From: Wuchereria bancrofti
Taxonomy: Eukaryota; Nematoda; Chromadorea; Rhabditida; Onchocercidae
NCBI GenBank assembly: GCA_005281725.1
Contig: SSBO01000012.1
Location: 17,402,212-17,466,211 of the forward strand
Reading direction: 5' to 3'
Length of the DNA stretch: 64,000 bases
The stretch's first letter is position 1. Every line of letters begins with the position of its first letter. Positions 49,034-62,800 of the stretch are shown piece by piece. Position numbers and translations under genes: made by a program. The notes below the pieces were generated by a model that was given only the letters and a program-made list of their open reading frames with translations, was not told where the DNA came from and ran no database searches.

Positions 49034-52000
49034 AGGAAAGAAAATAATACTAATTGGAAAATTTATTATCAGTTTGAAATGACTGCATTTTTATACTTTT
49101 TTAAAATCACGATTTAACATTTTCGTCAAACAAAAATTTTTTGCAGACTTTTTTGAACTTCACGGATTTATCTTCATAGACGAATAAACATTATAGCCGT
49201 TTTTCTTAAAACTTCAGCATCTTTAAATTTGATTTCAAGCTTTAATTTTAGACCTTTAATTTAAATGAAGTAATTACTGACTGGATTTTACAATACAGAA
49301 TGCTTTATCGTATGAAAGATTGACGTAATTTTCAAGAGGTTGAAAATCACTTTGAGGACAACCTAAAAACGGTTGGTTACGCTGAAACGAAAGTATATTA
49401 ATGTTTTCTTTCTGCTTAAATCTCTTCTGGTGATAATTTTCGATTGTATTCGATCATTCCGTTTTTTTATTTTAGATTGAATTTGGTATGGTTAAAGAAA
49501 AAAATGCAAAGGATTGGTGGTCGTCCATTAAGATTAAATTTTGTTTTCTTTTCAATTTCACTGAATTTTCATTAGCAGTAAGAACAGTTGTTAAATCTGA
49601 AATCATAATTTTCTTCTGATAATTCATTCATTTTTTTGCTGATCAGTTCGTTACAAGTCGAGTTTTATAGTTTACTTATTAAGAGAGGGAAAGTAGGTGA
49701 ATAGTGAAAATATCTGACTCATTTTACCAAAATCAAATGGTGCTGTTTGAAGTAGATGGATGTGACACTTCGATGTTATCGTCCTGTTTTGCTAAAGAAC
49801 TTACAAGCACGCTCCCACGTATCTTTATATTGTACTGTAGCAGGACAATGTGTTGACAGTGTCTCTTTTTCGGTGATACTTTGAACTACTTTTATGATTC
49901 TTAAATTATAATATCGAATTATGCCGCAGTGTTGACCATCTTGTTTTTCAAATTCTGTCCATTGAGACCATTGATAATTGTTGATTAAACTAAAAATCGG
50001 GTTGAGAATTAACTATATGAAAACTGTATGAAAATCTTTTTTAAAGACTGTAACAGAAATGGTCAGAAATCGATTCATTATTTCAATCTGAAGCTGAGCT
50101 AGACTCTTCACTTATCACAGCTCAATGTATTTATCAGGAAGTTCGGATAAGTCACTTTTGCAGTTTGAGTAAGTTTCGATTTCTGACACTTCTGAATATG
50201 GTCCCATCGAACTACTAAGCCAACACGATCCTTGAGCAATTTATTGATATTATTCGTTGCTGACGTTATCGCATGCTACAAAAGTACTCTGAATGCATTC
50301 AGAAAGTTTCAAGACTAACCTAGACTGAACAACTGGAAAGAATTAGTCTACAATTAAACTTAACTTCTCAAGATATAAAAAGGAGCAAACCTTTTTGGAA
50401 TAAATTAGGATTACGTATTAATATCTAGGCTCAAATTTAAGCCTACAAAGATTTCTTCTGAAGTACCATTACATTGTAATTTGTAGCTTTCAGTTTGAAA
50501 AAACTAAAAGTTGGCGGAAATAGTCCAACAACGTTGAGCAAATGAATGGTGTTTAGTGCTATGCATAGTGATGCCATTGTTCCTTTTAAAATGATAAACC
50601 AGTAATTAGATTCTCGTAAGACATATGGTTTACGGAAGTGATGTATATCCACATTAAGTTTCTTCCGGTTCTGAAAATGGGCACGGATAACTCAATGTTG
50701 TCAAAGTATCTGGATGTTGAGTTAAAGTTTAGCTTTCCTAACACGTAGCCATATTGATGGAAAACAATCAGTATATATTAGATGAATTACCATAACACTG
50801 ACGTTAAACTATTGGAAAGAGTAAGCCCAATGATGTTGAAGCTATTAAAGTCTCAAGCGCAAATGGCAAGCATTTCATCCATCAGATTTTAAAACTTTTT
50901 GTTAGAATTCTGGATAGTATTTGCGTTGTTGTTTTAATCTAAATACAAAATGGTATATTACAAGTGAAACTGAAAATATACTTGAAGTCTAGAATGAATC
51001 TGAAAAAGTTGTTTGCTTTCCAGGTGTCTAATTAGATAAACCAAGAAGACGTCACATTTAAACAAATCTAATACACTACATCTGATAGTTCACTGCAGTG
51101 GAATTTTATTCACTATTCAAATTTGAATTCAATACATTCAAAACTTGAAACTGAATACTTGTTGTCATTGGTTCTTTTCCATATGGCACAGTTTCTATTT
51201 ACTTACTTTAGTATTTTTTAGAAATTAATTTACTACCCTTTTAGTTATTTAGTCCTCATATTCTTTCTTCCTGAAGACATTACATCTACTTAATGACTTC
51301 ATAGTTAGCATTTCACGAGATTTCATAAAGAAACGCATAATTATACATTGTTCATCTTTGTTATCGATTCAGCATATTTAGTGTCTAACGTTGTTCCAAC
51401 TGCTCCTATCGTTACGTCTACGAAAGAAACATATTACTTCCAGAAAAGTAACCACAAAAAAAAATTTTTCGAACTACTAATTACATTCTCAGACAGACAT
51501 CAAAGTGGTTATTATTCATGAATGAATACAGGTTTATTCATTATTAAATTTATTCCTGAGCAGTAATCATATTGATGTCTGTCTCAACTGGAATGCTTTT
51601 TTCAGGGAAAACTATTTCCGGATAAATGTATGATGTCCCCAGAAAGTCTGTGCTATTAGATCTTGCAATCGTTGCAGTTGAATAGCTGATCAGTTTAAAC
51701 AGAAAAGGGAATAAGTGAATGCCTGTTTCTGCATGTGAGATCCGAAATTTTTACTTGAAAACTTTGATAATATCAATTGGTGAGTGAAGGAAGTTTTTTG
51801 TCCAAATTTAATAATAAAAAAAATCATTAGAAGTAAACTTTCCGGGATTCTTCCACATGCGGTAGCAAGATTTTGTTCTTGACTTCGCGAATGCTTAACA
51901 GTTGTAAGTCGTTCTGAAATCTCATTTAAAAGAACAAAGCATTCTCAATAATCGAATGAAGGTCTTTCTACCTAGTTCAGATTTGTGAACTTTTTTAAAC

Positions 52001-55000
52001 ATTTTGTAATGATTAGAGTTGATAGTGACGAAGTTATTTTTTCTATGCAACCAAACTTCACTGAAGTTTATATTATGTCCTAAGATTTCTCATATATCCA
52101 AATCTTTTTGGACTCTATTATCAAAATTCCGAATTGTTGAAATTCCGATTGTGATATTTTAAAAGTCATAGCCTGAAATTGTTTTATTCTTTTCTAGAAA
52201 ATGCAAAAACAGCACGTTTTGCTTTTGTGTAGTGATTCTTCGAAATAGCCGTTTCACCGATTTTTGTTGCAGTTTCCCATGGGAACACAGTTTGCTAAAA
52301 GAATTCAAAGTTGTTTCAAGAGAAAAAGATAGGCGAGAGAAAAATATTATATTTGTTGTTTGCACATATTTCCGAACTACTTGCATATTAGTAGACATAT
52401 CATAGACATTGCTAAATGTCCCCAGATCTCGAGAGTTCATTAGTCATCAAAAGAATCTAATTTATAACTTTTGTCATGTTTTTAACTTCAGTCCCTCATC
52501 CTGCTGTAAACCATGTCTTTTCGGGACATAGTCCACTTAATATCACGTACCTAATCACAATATAGTTGCTCATTTTTAATTATTTTCTCTCTCTACATTT
52601 CCTCAGTGGTTACTATTACTGTACAGTGTGTTTAGAAAACTTTTCGAAATTCCCTATATTAACCGCATTGCAACACCTACCGACATCTTGCTTCTTCCAC
52701 TGAGAAATGATTTCCTTACTGAGTAGAATTTGAGATAAAAATGAATTTAAATCCAAAAATGAATTGGAAATTTACTTAGCTGATATAATTGTAAATCTAC
52801 ATATATGAGAACACAGTATAGCAAAAATTATTATACATTGGAGTATGTTAAAGCGATGTTCCTTAGATCATTTGACACTTTAGATGAGTGCCATATTTTG
52901 AAGATGACTATTAAATTAAAGAGAAACTGATTTCCAATTTAATGGTTTTTAATTATCATATTATTACGACATCTGAAGTGCTTCGACAAAGCGACAAGAG
53001 TGTATAATGATATATTGTATTGATTGTCGCTCAATAAAGAATGAACAATTTGAAGAGTTAGTTCATTTTTGTTTTATGGGTTTCTCTTTAAAATACAAAA
53101 AGAACTAGTTTTTTTAAGTACTAGAAAATATCAACCCATCAAAATCAATTGAAATTTGCTAAACTTTATTTTACTTTAATTTCAAATACGTTAACTTATA
53201 ATAAGGCGAAATTTGCAATGTTAACCTGAAAATAATATTAATAATAATATTGGTGTTGGTTGTCCCATATTTTGCAGAAGAGAAAGACTTAAAAATGAAT
53301 TAAACAAAAAAAGCAATGCAAAATGAATTAAGCAACGCATTTGGCTTTTTCGGGTCGGAAAAATTTTCTGAAGCTAATTTAGCTAATTCTTCCTTTTTAC
53401 AGCTGTTATCTTCTGAAATTAAATATGAACAAAAGGATTTCAATAAGGCAAACTACTACCTATGTAGTAGTAGCAGTAATAAATAAATAATAATGAATCA
53501 GTCACTTGGAAAAGGTTTTCATTTCAAAGGGATTCCAACATTCCAATTATTGCTCAATTACTTTTGCTATAACAAAACATTTGGCACTAAAAATTTTCTG
53601 TTGTACAGTTTGATTTGTTAGTAAACTTGAAGCATAACATAACAAAATGAAATCAACATCAGGACAAAGTGATTATACTTTGAATGCTTCCTTTCATTAC
53701 AATTATGATTTACAAATTTGAGGGGAAAAGTTTTAAGTCTGATTTTCTAATATATATCGCAATCCGTTTATGAGAGACAAGCAGTAAAGCGAGTTCATGG
53801 AAAATGCGGAAGTCTACATCCCTGATCAGGTAACCAACAAACAAATATTTGTGGAATTCGTGTTATTAAAAAATACACTTGAGCAGTTCTACTTTCGATA
53901 GCATTATTGGAAATATTTCCCAGTTTCAAAATGATGCAAGCGTAGTTTGAATAATAAAAACACCAGGGTAAAGTTTTTCATAATAGCGAAAAGGCGAATT
54001 TCGCGGAAAATAATATAATCGGATTTTAAAGAACGTCGGAAAATTCACTTGAATACGATCAATTTCATTGAACTTACTACTTTTTTTTTATTTATTTTTT
54101 TTTTTTTTGATAATACTATAAACAAATTAAACATCGCGCAGTTGGATTCTTTGACGGAGCGAAATTTGAAGTGTTTGACAAATTCATTTCTATAATCTGC
54201 ATAATTCAGAAATACATTTTCTGAAGCTGGCCTAAATATACTGGCCCTGATAAATGTAATTAGAAGTGTTGTAATTCAAAAATGATTACTTTAGAAATTT
54301 CTGCAGGTGGTGTAGCATCACATGGTCACTTTTTATAGTGCAAATGTCGAAATGATATTAATGATATTCTTACGGCTCATATTCTGGACGGTTTTCGATG
54401 ATTACTTTTTAATAAAATAGGTCACAAATGCCGTACAAAAAAGTCGGTGAAAATGTAAAAATGAGTGCTAGGCTATGTAGAACAGCTGCAAGGTCATTCC
54501 GCATTGGGACATTGTCGCGAGAATAGTAGGTGCATTATGACGGTGATTTTAACAAGCACTGACGAAATTGATTAAAGTAACTCTTCATCGAAGTAACTCT
54601 TCAAAAAAACATTATTTTTATGGTATATATTTAGTTGGAAGTTTGCTGAAAAATCTTTCCATGAAATTTGAAAATCGATATATAACTGAAAATTGATATC
54701 CTAAAGATTTCTGAATTAAGACACAATAGCATCACCCAAGATTTTCAGGTACAAAAGATCATATTGGATCATACATGCCAGTTGATTATTATGCAGTTGC
54801 GGTTTCGGATTAGTTCCAAATTAATTGGATAATTTCGGCATCAATGCTTTTTTGATTTAATTCCTGAAGTTTTTAATTTTCTTTCTAGAATCGTTCGAAG
54901 GATATTAAACTGCATTTTAATTGAGAGAAATAATTTCATGTTAGATTCGGGAAGCTGTAAGTTTTGCGTTTGGAAAAATTAAGAAGGGAATGAAGAAGAA

Positions 55001-58000
55001 GCAACTAAAATTATCATCTCATTGTTGCTGCGTAAGAATTGAAAATTTTTTACCTGTCCTTTACGGCGATGATCAAAGAAAATTTTTGATAGCGCATAAG
55101 AATTCTTATAAACATTATAAAAGAATATGACTGCATGGTCTTCACAAAATTTTAAGAACTGTAACAAAAAATATCACTCTTTTTAATTTCTTGATCATGC
55201 TCGATTCATAGTAATTAAATAATGAGAGATTCTTTCAAAATATTATTTCATATCACACCGTCACCAATTAATAATAGATGAAGATCATAAAAAAGTATTC
55301 TTCCATCGATTCTGTAATGTCATGTTTGTATTCTTAGGTGCGAAATATTGATGTATTTCGTTATTTTACAATTCACAATATTTCACATCTTCTCTATTTT
55401 TTATTTGCTTATCCTTTGAAAGACAGAAGATGAAGAGACGGATGAGATAGATACAGCAACTCTTTCACTTTCAAGTACAGATATCTTACTAGAAATTTGA
55501 AACAAATTATTATTTCATATTGATTAAACTGTCATAACGAAAATAATGGAAACGTTTGCATTGGCTTCCATTCGATAAACATTTGTATTCATTACCGATC
55601 AATGTCGTAGTAAAGCGGCCAGATGCATCCGTGAGTTTGTTTACATTCAAAATAAAACTCTTGTCGGAAATAGATAATTCCGTAGTACTCTTTCATTAGT
55701 TCGATTTCAGCAACGACCTGTTTCTGCACTCATTTGATCCTTCACTAATTCAAAGAACAACTTTTTAAGTTTCCATAAGACCATCAACAATCAATAAATT
55801 TGATTTTGTACTCTCTAAAAAATCCATATATGTATATGTTGGAAGATGGGGGGCGAAAAATTTCTGGTCTTATCCAGAAGAGCTAGAAGAATATCGAAAA
55901 TATTGTTAAATAGTATACTTCATTAGAATTGCATCTTCTATAAACTTTTTTATTCTGTCGATCTTCCACTCGCTGTAATTTTTCATCTTTTATTTCTAAG
56001 TTCTTCGTAGAATTTTGCCAAAATATATCTCTAATTAAATTCCATAGTTCAGGTTGTGTGTTTGTTTGGGTGTATGTATATATAATGCGTATGTATTACC
56101 ACATTTTCATCAATTCGCACATGTTTCATAGAAATAACATCGATGGGAAGACCTGCAGTCTGTCTGCCTACTTTTATGGTTCATTGGTTGACTAGTTGTG
56201 AAGTGTAAATTAGTGTCATATGTTGTTAGTGATGTCATTAGTCTGTTAAAATTTCAACTTTTGAATCTGAGTTTGAGAAGTTTCTGAAAATAGATAAATT
56301 GGAATTTGTTCGTCAATGGAATGAGTAGTATGATGGAATATTGCGATACGCTGCTTATTATCCTGTTCGTAATGACTGCAGAATTTTGTTATTCTCTTTT
56401 CAAAAATACAATCACAAGTTTTTGTCCCTTGTCATTCTTTGCTGCTGATGGGATAAAGAATGACTTGGAGCAGTTCATACTTCTCTGATGGATATTTTTG
56501 AAGTGCACACATCCGAGTGATACCGGAAAAGAAATCGCATCAGAACTCTCCGTCATGTAAGCCCGCTGCGGTGAAAAGCTTAAAAGTGTATGTCCAAAAC
56601 AGCTAAGTAACTGGTCTTCTGCTGCTGGTACAGCTCAAAGCTACTACTACTTACTACGATGGAAGCATTTGGATCATTTCCTGTCATTTGTTCAGCGCTC
56701 CTACTCCTCCGATCCTCCTCCTCTTACTACTACTTCTACTACTGCTGCTGTGCTACTCATCTTATTACTACTGCTACTACTAGTAAAATTTCTGATATTA
56801 TACTAGCATTATACTAAACTGGGGTAGTGTTCTGTTCACACTGAGCCTTAACAGAGTTCTTATCCATTTTAGTATTATGCGCAACTATCGCAGACTAATG
56901 TTTCCCACTTTTCTATAGACTGTCCTGATTGTTGTCGAGAATTATTCTCTAGACGCACTTCACGCAATACATCTATCAACCGTAATGTTTCAAAAATAGA
57001 TATTCAAAATTCATATTCTTGAAATTAAAAAATATTTGAAATTACTGCAGTACTGTGAATGAACAGATAGTGGAGAATTTCAGTTTCAGCCGCAATGTCA
57101 TTTCATTCTTTCGAGTGTGCTCAGTCTTCTCGGTTTGTCTGTTTCTGAGTTATACTGGAACTTACTTCTCGCCTCCAATAGCTCGTATTGACTGCTTGTT
57201 ACTTGCCCTATAAATGAAATGAGTAATGGATGATGGATGCATTCACGCTCTCTGAAATGATTGTTCAGTTGGGGGAATTGCTATGAGATAATCCATCCGT
57301 TAAGCGGAACTGTCCCTCAGCAAGCTCACATCATTCAGTTGGTTTGCAGTTAGTTGCGCATTCAAACGGGTGGATGGTCGATTCGGTTGCTCCATTAACC
57401 CTACTAATTGCTCTCTCGAAGCTCATTCCTTTTCTCACTAGCACCGATTTCGAATTGACACCAACTTTTCTCATATCATAACATCTATTTTATGGTATAC
57501 GACAAAGGGATACTAGTAAATGATATTTCTAGATGTCATGGTACTTCTGAAGAGCTAACTGATGAGACGAGAGGAAGTACACTGAGTGATATAGAGAAAG
57601 TGAGAACAGTGTTTAAGGGAGATTGGCGAATTATTCTTCGCCAGTACTTTTGTTGATTTCAAACAAAAAAGCATGAGAAGGAACAGTGATGTTTATATTA
57701 CTACTAGCTATTATATTTTTTCTTACCTTTGATTCACTTTACCGTTGACTCAAATTTGCAGGCTCAAATTTGTTGATGAATCAAAAAAATGCAAATTAAA
57801 TTGGTGAAATGTTCACAAAATGAAAATCTGGTGATGGGGGTGAAGAGAAACTGTATTCATCATTATTAGGTGTTGATGAATGAATTGGATTGACAGGGAT
57901 ACGTAACATATACAAATGAGGACTCGCTACTGGCAACAGGTACCACTTGAGTATCCTGTCACCTCAATTTTTCTCACACAAGTATTCGATTTGTATGTAG

Positions 58001-59835
58001 GACATAGTTCGTTTCGTAATGATCCCTGCATCACTGTTTGACGGTTCGTTGCAGTGACTACTAAGTAAGTTGCCAATGTGATCAGCTTATGGGATTGCAA
58101 CGTGTTCGCTTCGGGCAAGTCTAGCGTGATCACTGCAGCTGAGTCCTACGTGATCACTTTAGACTGTCTCTCGTAGCTAGCGTTCTTTCGATACTTTACA
58201 CACTGTCGGAGTTACGTTGCTAAATGGAGTAGAATATTTATCCATAAAGTAAGCAGTAGTTGCACCGTACGAGTTCCACTATTAAATGAATATTATGGAA
58301 CAGAGTATAGCTGCAGAGCTATATCTTCCACTCTCAGGAATTCTCTCCTCGAAGCGAAACTCTACATACAGCTTGTTAGTGAGTAGCAGAATTGAAAAGT
58401 TTGTGTATTCAACTTCCTTACAGTAGTAATCTAACCTGATTGGAAATAGAAAGTGAAATGTTTTTCTTTGGAGGACTTCAGACACAGATACACATATATA
58501 TTTAGTGGTTTTCGATAGTGTTCCGAAAATCTATTTTTTTCTTTTTTTTGTTTGATTTTGAAAAATAGTTCAGCGACTTTCAGGAATGGGAAGAAACTAC
58601 TTATATATTTAATGATTAGTAACTTGACCACCTGAAATGGTTGATGCTTCACTTATAATAGAAAATATTTTTTAAATAGGAGCAATTAATATTTGTATTA
58701 TCGAAGTGATATACATGTTCCACTATCATTAATGGAGAGTGCGAACTGATTCGACGCAGCAGAGATAAGCAGTCTGTGCTAATACGTTTCAAAGAGTTTC
58801 TTCAGCTTTTTTGATTCCTCGTCTTTGAGTTGTTAGTATCCAGATTCAAGTCTATTATCGTACTTAGTGATAATTTCCTACTCTCTTGTTTTGCAGCCCT
58901 CGCAAGAACACAGTTTTCAGTTGCAAGAAGATCAATTTATCCTTCCTTCTTCCTGTCTTCCTTTGTTTCCTTCTTCAGTTCTGCCTCGATTATAACAAAT
59001 GTCTATTAGTCTAGTGTTCTCAGTATCAAATGTGAGCTTGAAGTTTATGACAGTCTTGTCTTTTTTGACATTATAAGCTTTTTTGACATAATTTCCCTCA
59101 CTCTGCAAAAAGCTTATTCTTTTCATGCATTTTGCTATTCTTTTTGGATTTCTCATAGATCTAAGAACTTACAACAAAATTTTCATGATTTTTTATTTTT
59201 CCTGCTTTCATAAAACACTGTGGTCATAGACATAGATCATTCGTTGAACTGTAGTTCTTTTTACTGGATTTCATACCTGTCCAACCTCTGACTTGAACAG
59301 GATGTGATATGGATTCAGGAAGAGAATTTTACACACTCCCAGATTCTATACATATCGGTATTGCGGGTATTTTTGTTAAATGTTTTGACAAGAAAAGCCA
59401 AAAAACTTGTTTGGTGAAAAACTTTAGTTCTAGGGCATTGTTTGCTATAGGAGAAGTGTGGTAAGGAGAGATGTAAAATCAGATAATTTGACATGCATAT
59501 TCTATTTCTAAAACTTCTGAAGATACTAGTTTCTAAAAACCCGTGCGATTGTATTCTTTTTCCTTTGATGTCTGCGTTGCATGTGTTCGTCCGATCAATG
59601 CATATGGTATAACTGTAGTGGTAAATGAAGTTTTTTTCAATTCAAGGAAGGAAATAACGAAACAAAACGGCGGATTACTGGAGTGCAGGCACGGTGGCGG
59701 GAAGTAAGGAGCACTTGGGTACTGTCAAAAAGGCGAGCTTATCAAGAAAACAGGGCTGCTGCAGTGATACGCAGTTAGCAGGAGCAGTTGCAGCCGTGAT
59801 ATCGCCATTTTCATCGTCAATCGTAACCGTAAGAT
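49034..59835. other. About 10.8 kb with no gene I can support
   Basis: AT-rich, with only short open frames of random composition on both strands. Simple-sequence features: poly-T near 54080-54110 and a triplet-rich tract at 56640-56790. A GCGAATTTCGCGGAAA palindrome near 53993 recalls the LTR end motif but lacks LTR borders. From about 57.1 kb base composition is slightly less AT-rich; the part next to 59836 must include the AMMECR1 promoter and 5' UTR. Genes made only of very short exons could have been missed. Confidence 0.4.
56640..56790. repeat. Imperfect TAC/CTG triplet-repeat tract
   Basis: Dense CTACTAC, CTTCTACTACTGCTGCTG and CTACTACTAGT blocks interrupted by other sequence. Not within a recognised coding region. 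Confidence 0.75.
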
Positions 59836-62800
59836 ATGTCATCGTTGAGCAGCGGCCACAGCAGTACATCAAGTATGAGCAGTACCAGTACCGACCTCAG
59901 TTCTTGCAACATTGTATGTTTTTTTTTACTTGTTTTCATTAAAGAAATGTTCTTGCTTTTATTTAAATATGACTCCTCTTGATGACGTTCTGGCCAAGTT
60001 CCTAATAGCTGTGAAAATGGTAAAGTGAAATTTAGATCGCGTTGCGGTAAGAAATTGGACATATTTTGCTTCTACATTTTCCGTTCAAGCACGTGCAAAC
60101 AATTCTATTTTAGTATTCCTCTTGTGCGGTTAATGTGCGGTGCTGAATTCATTTGCATGCATTTAAGGTTTACTGTTTTTGCGTATTATTAAAAGGAAAA
60201 GAAATTAGTACAAAATGCCACTACAAGGTATAAGGTGCATGTGAAAGTTGTTGGACTACTAGATAATTGGGAATATCCAAGCTAAACATGCGCAGAGCAT
60301 GTCCTATGATTTGATGAGATAAATTTTAGGATCGTTATTTAAAGATGTCGTTCACGGCAGTTCCTTTTTCTAAACCATATTTTACTTGCATGCATGATTA
60401 CAATTTACTTACTTTGTGAATTGCTATTTGTAGCACCCATAAAATTTTGATTTATTTCCCCTTCTAATTTTAGATTTCTCTCAATAAATTGCTAGTTGCA
60501 GGAATGGTTGTACTGTTGACTTGCCTTACTTTATAAAGTAAGATTATTAATTGAAGTAAAGACAGCAAATTTTTGTACAAATAGCAAAACAAATATCTAT
60601 ATAAAATTGGTTCACAAAATAAGTACTATAACAATCATGCATGCAAGTAAAATATGCAAGTATATTATTACCTAAATGGTGTCCTCTCTTTCTTTATGAA
60701 ATATTTATGCACTATCATGCTTGACACGGTATTTCTTTCATCGCAGTGTGTTTGTGGATGATAATTATCGTGAAAACTGTCACGAACGAATGTTCCATGT
60801 ATGAGAAATACGTTTGATATCATCCCAAGTGATCCCAAATGCATGTGATATGATAAGCTTCTTCATTAGGTGCACATGGTTCATCTTTACCCATTGCTTC
60901 ATTATTCGGTTTTACGAGAATGTTGCGGATGCTAAAAATTAAATGCTTGTTTTCTGTTAAGAAATTGATATGATCTTGATCTGCATGGTATTGCTAAATT
61001 GTTCATAAAGCATTGTTCCTAGTTGTCGTTATATCAATTTTGTTGCCTGCTAATCCTCAGCTGTTAAATGTATAATTTTGGACTAGCAAGTAGATATTTT
61101 CATAACTGAAGCTTTTCTTTTACTTTTACACACTTTTGAATTAGAATACGTCATCTGCGACATTCAAGTTGTGCCGTATTTCTTTGCAGCATGTTTCGCT
61201 ATTTGCACTGATCGATTTTTCTTTTTTTACGTCAGATTTTTACAAGCACTTGTTCGAACAGACTTGCTGATATGGTAATGATATATAACCCATTTTGTTA
61301 GCTCGCGGAAACAAAAGCAAATATGGCGTATTGCAAATCTATATAATGAAATTACGTACATGTGAATTAATTGCATGATTCATTTAGTTCAAATTATTCC
61401 TATAGCGTAGTGTTGGTGATGTTGTAGCTATTGCTGCTCTCTAACTCTGTTCACTGAAGAGATCTACGGTACCGTTTTAATGAAGTAAAAATAATTGCGC
61501 AGAAAATTTTCCCCAATTTAGGAAAATTTTTTAGGGAAAAGTTGAAGAACTAATCATACTAACAATTTACGTAGTCGACACCAGATCTTTTATCTCATTT
61601 GATATCATTCAANGTGAATTGCTATTTGTAGCACCCATAAAATTTTGATTTATTTCCCCTTCTAATTTTAGATTTCTCTCAATAAATTGCTAGTTGCAGG
61701 AATGGTTGTACTGTTGACTTGCCTTACTTTATAAAGTAAGATTATTAATTGAAGTAAAGACAGCAAATTTTTGTACAAATAGCAAAACAAATATCTATAT
61801 AAAATTGGTTCACAAAATAAGTACTATAACAATCATGCATGCAAGTAAAATATGCAAGTATATTATTACCTAAATGGTGTCCTCTCTTTCTTTATGAAAT
61901 ATTTATGCACTATCATGCTTGACACGGTATTTCTTTCATCGCAGTGTGTTTGTGGATGATAATTATCGTGAAAACTGTCACGAACGAATGTTCCATGTAT
62001 GAGAAATACGTTTGATATCATCCCAAGTGATCCCAAATGCATGTGATATGATAAGCTTCTTCATTAGGTGCACATGGTTCATCTTTACCCATTGCTTCAT
62101 TATTCGGTTTTACGAGAATGTTGCGGATGCTAAAAATTAAATGCTTGTTTTCTGTTAAGAAATTGATATGATCTTGATCTGCATAGTATTGCTAAATTAT
62201 TTATAAAGCATTGTTCCTAGTTGTCGTTATATCAGTTTTGTTGCTTGCTAATCCTCAGTTGTTAAATGTATAATTTTGGACTAACAAGTAGATATTTTCT
62301 GAAGCTTCTTTTATTTTACACGCTTTTGAATTAGAATACGTTATCAGAACATTCAAGCTGTGTCATATTTTTTGCAGCATGTTTCGCTATTTGCGCTGAT
62401 CGATTTTTCTTTTTTTACGTCAGATTCTTACAAGCACCTATTCGAACAGACTTGCTGATATGGTAATGATATATAACCCATTTTGTTAGCTCGCGGAAAC
62501 AAAAGCAAATATGGCGTATTGCAAATCTATATAATGAAATTACGTACATGTGAATTAATTGCATGATTCATTTAGTTCAAATTATTCCTATAGCGTAGTG
62601 TTGGTGATATTGTAGCTATTGCTGCTCTCTAACGCTGTTCACTGAAGAGATTTACGGTACCGTTTTAATGAAGTAAAAATAATTGCGCAGAAAATTTTCC
62701 CCAATTTAGGAAAATTTTTTAGAGAAAAGTTGAAAAACTAATCATACTAACAATTTACATAATCGACACTAGATCTTTTATCTCATTTGATATCATTCAA

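Noticed and set aside
52159..52440. 93-codon minus-strand open frame
   Set aside because: No recognisable motif, no splice context and no neighbouring exon; typical of chance frames in AT-rich DNA.
53985..54010. GCGAATTTCGCGGAAA palindrome as another LTR end
   Set aside because: It resembles the LTR terminal motif, but no TG...CA borders, target duplication, TATA or poly(A) layout surrounds it.
59675..59872. Minus-strand frame with several cysteines
   Set aside because: Antisense to the serine-rich first exon of AMMECR1; its composition is explained by that.
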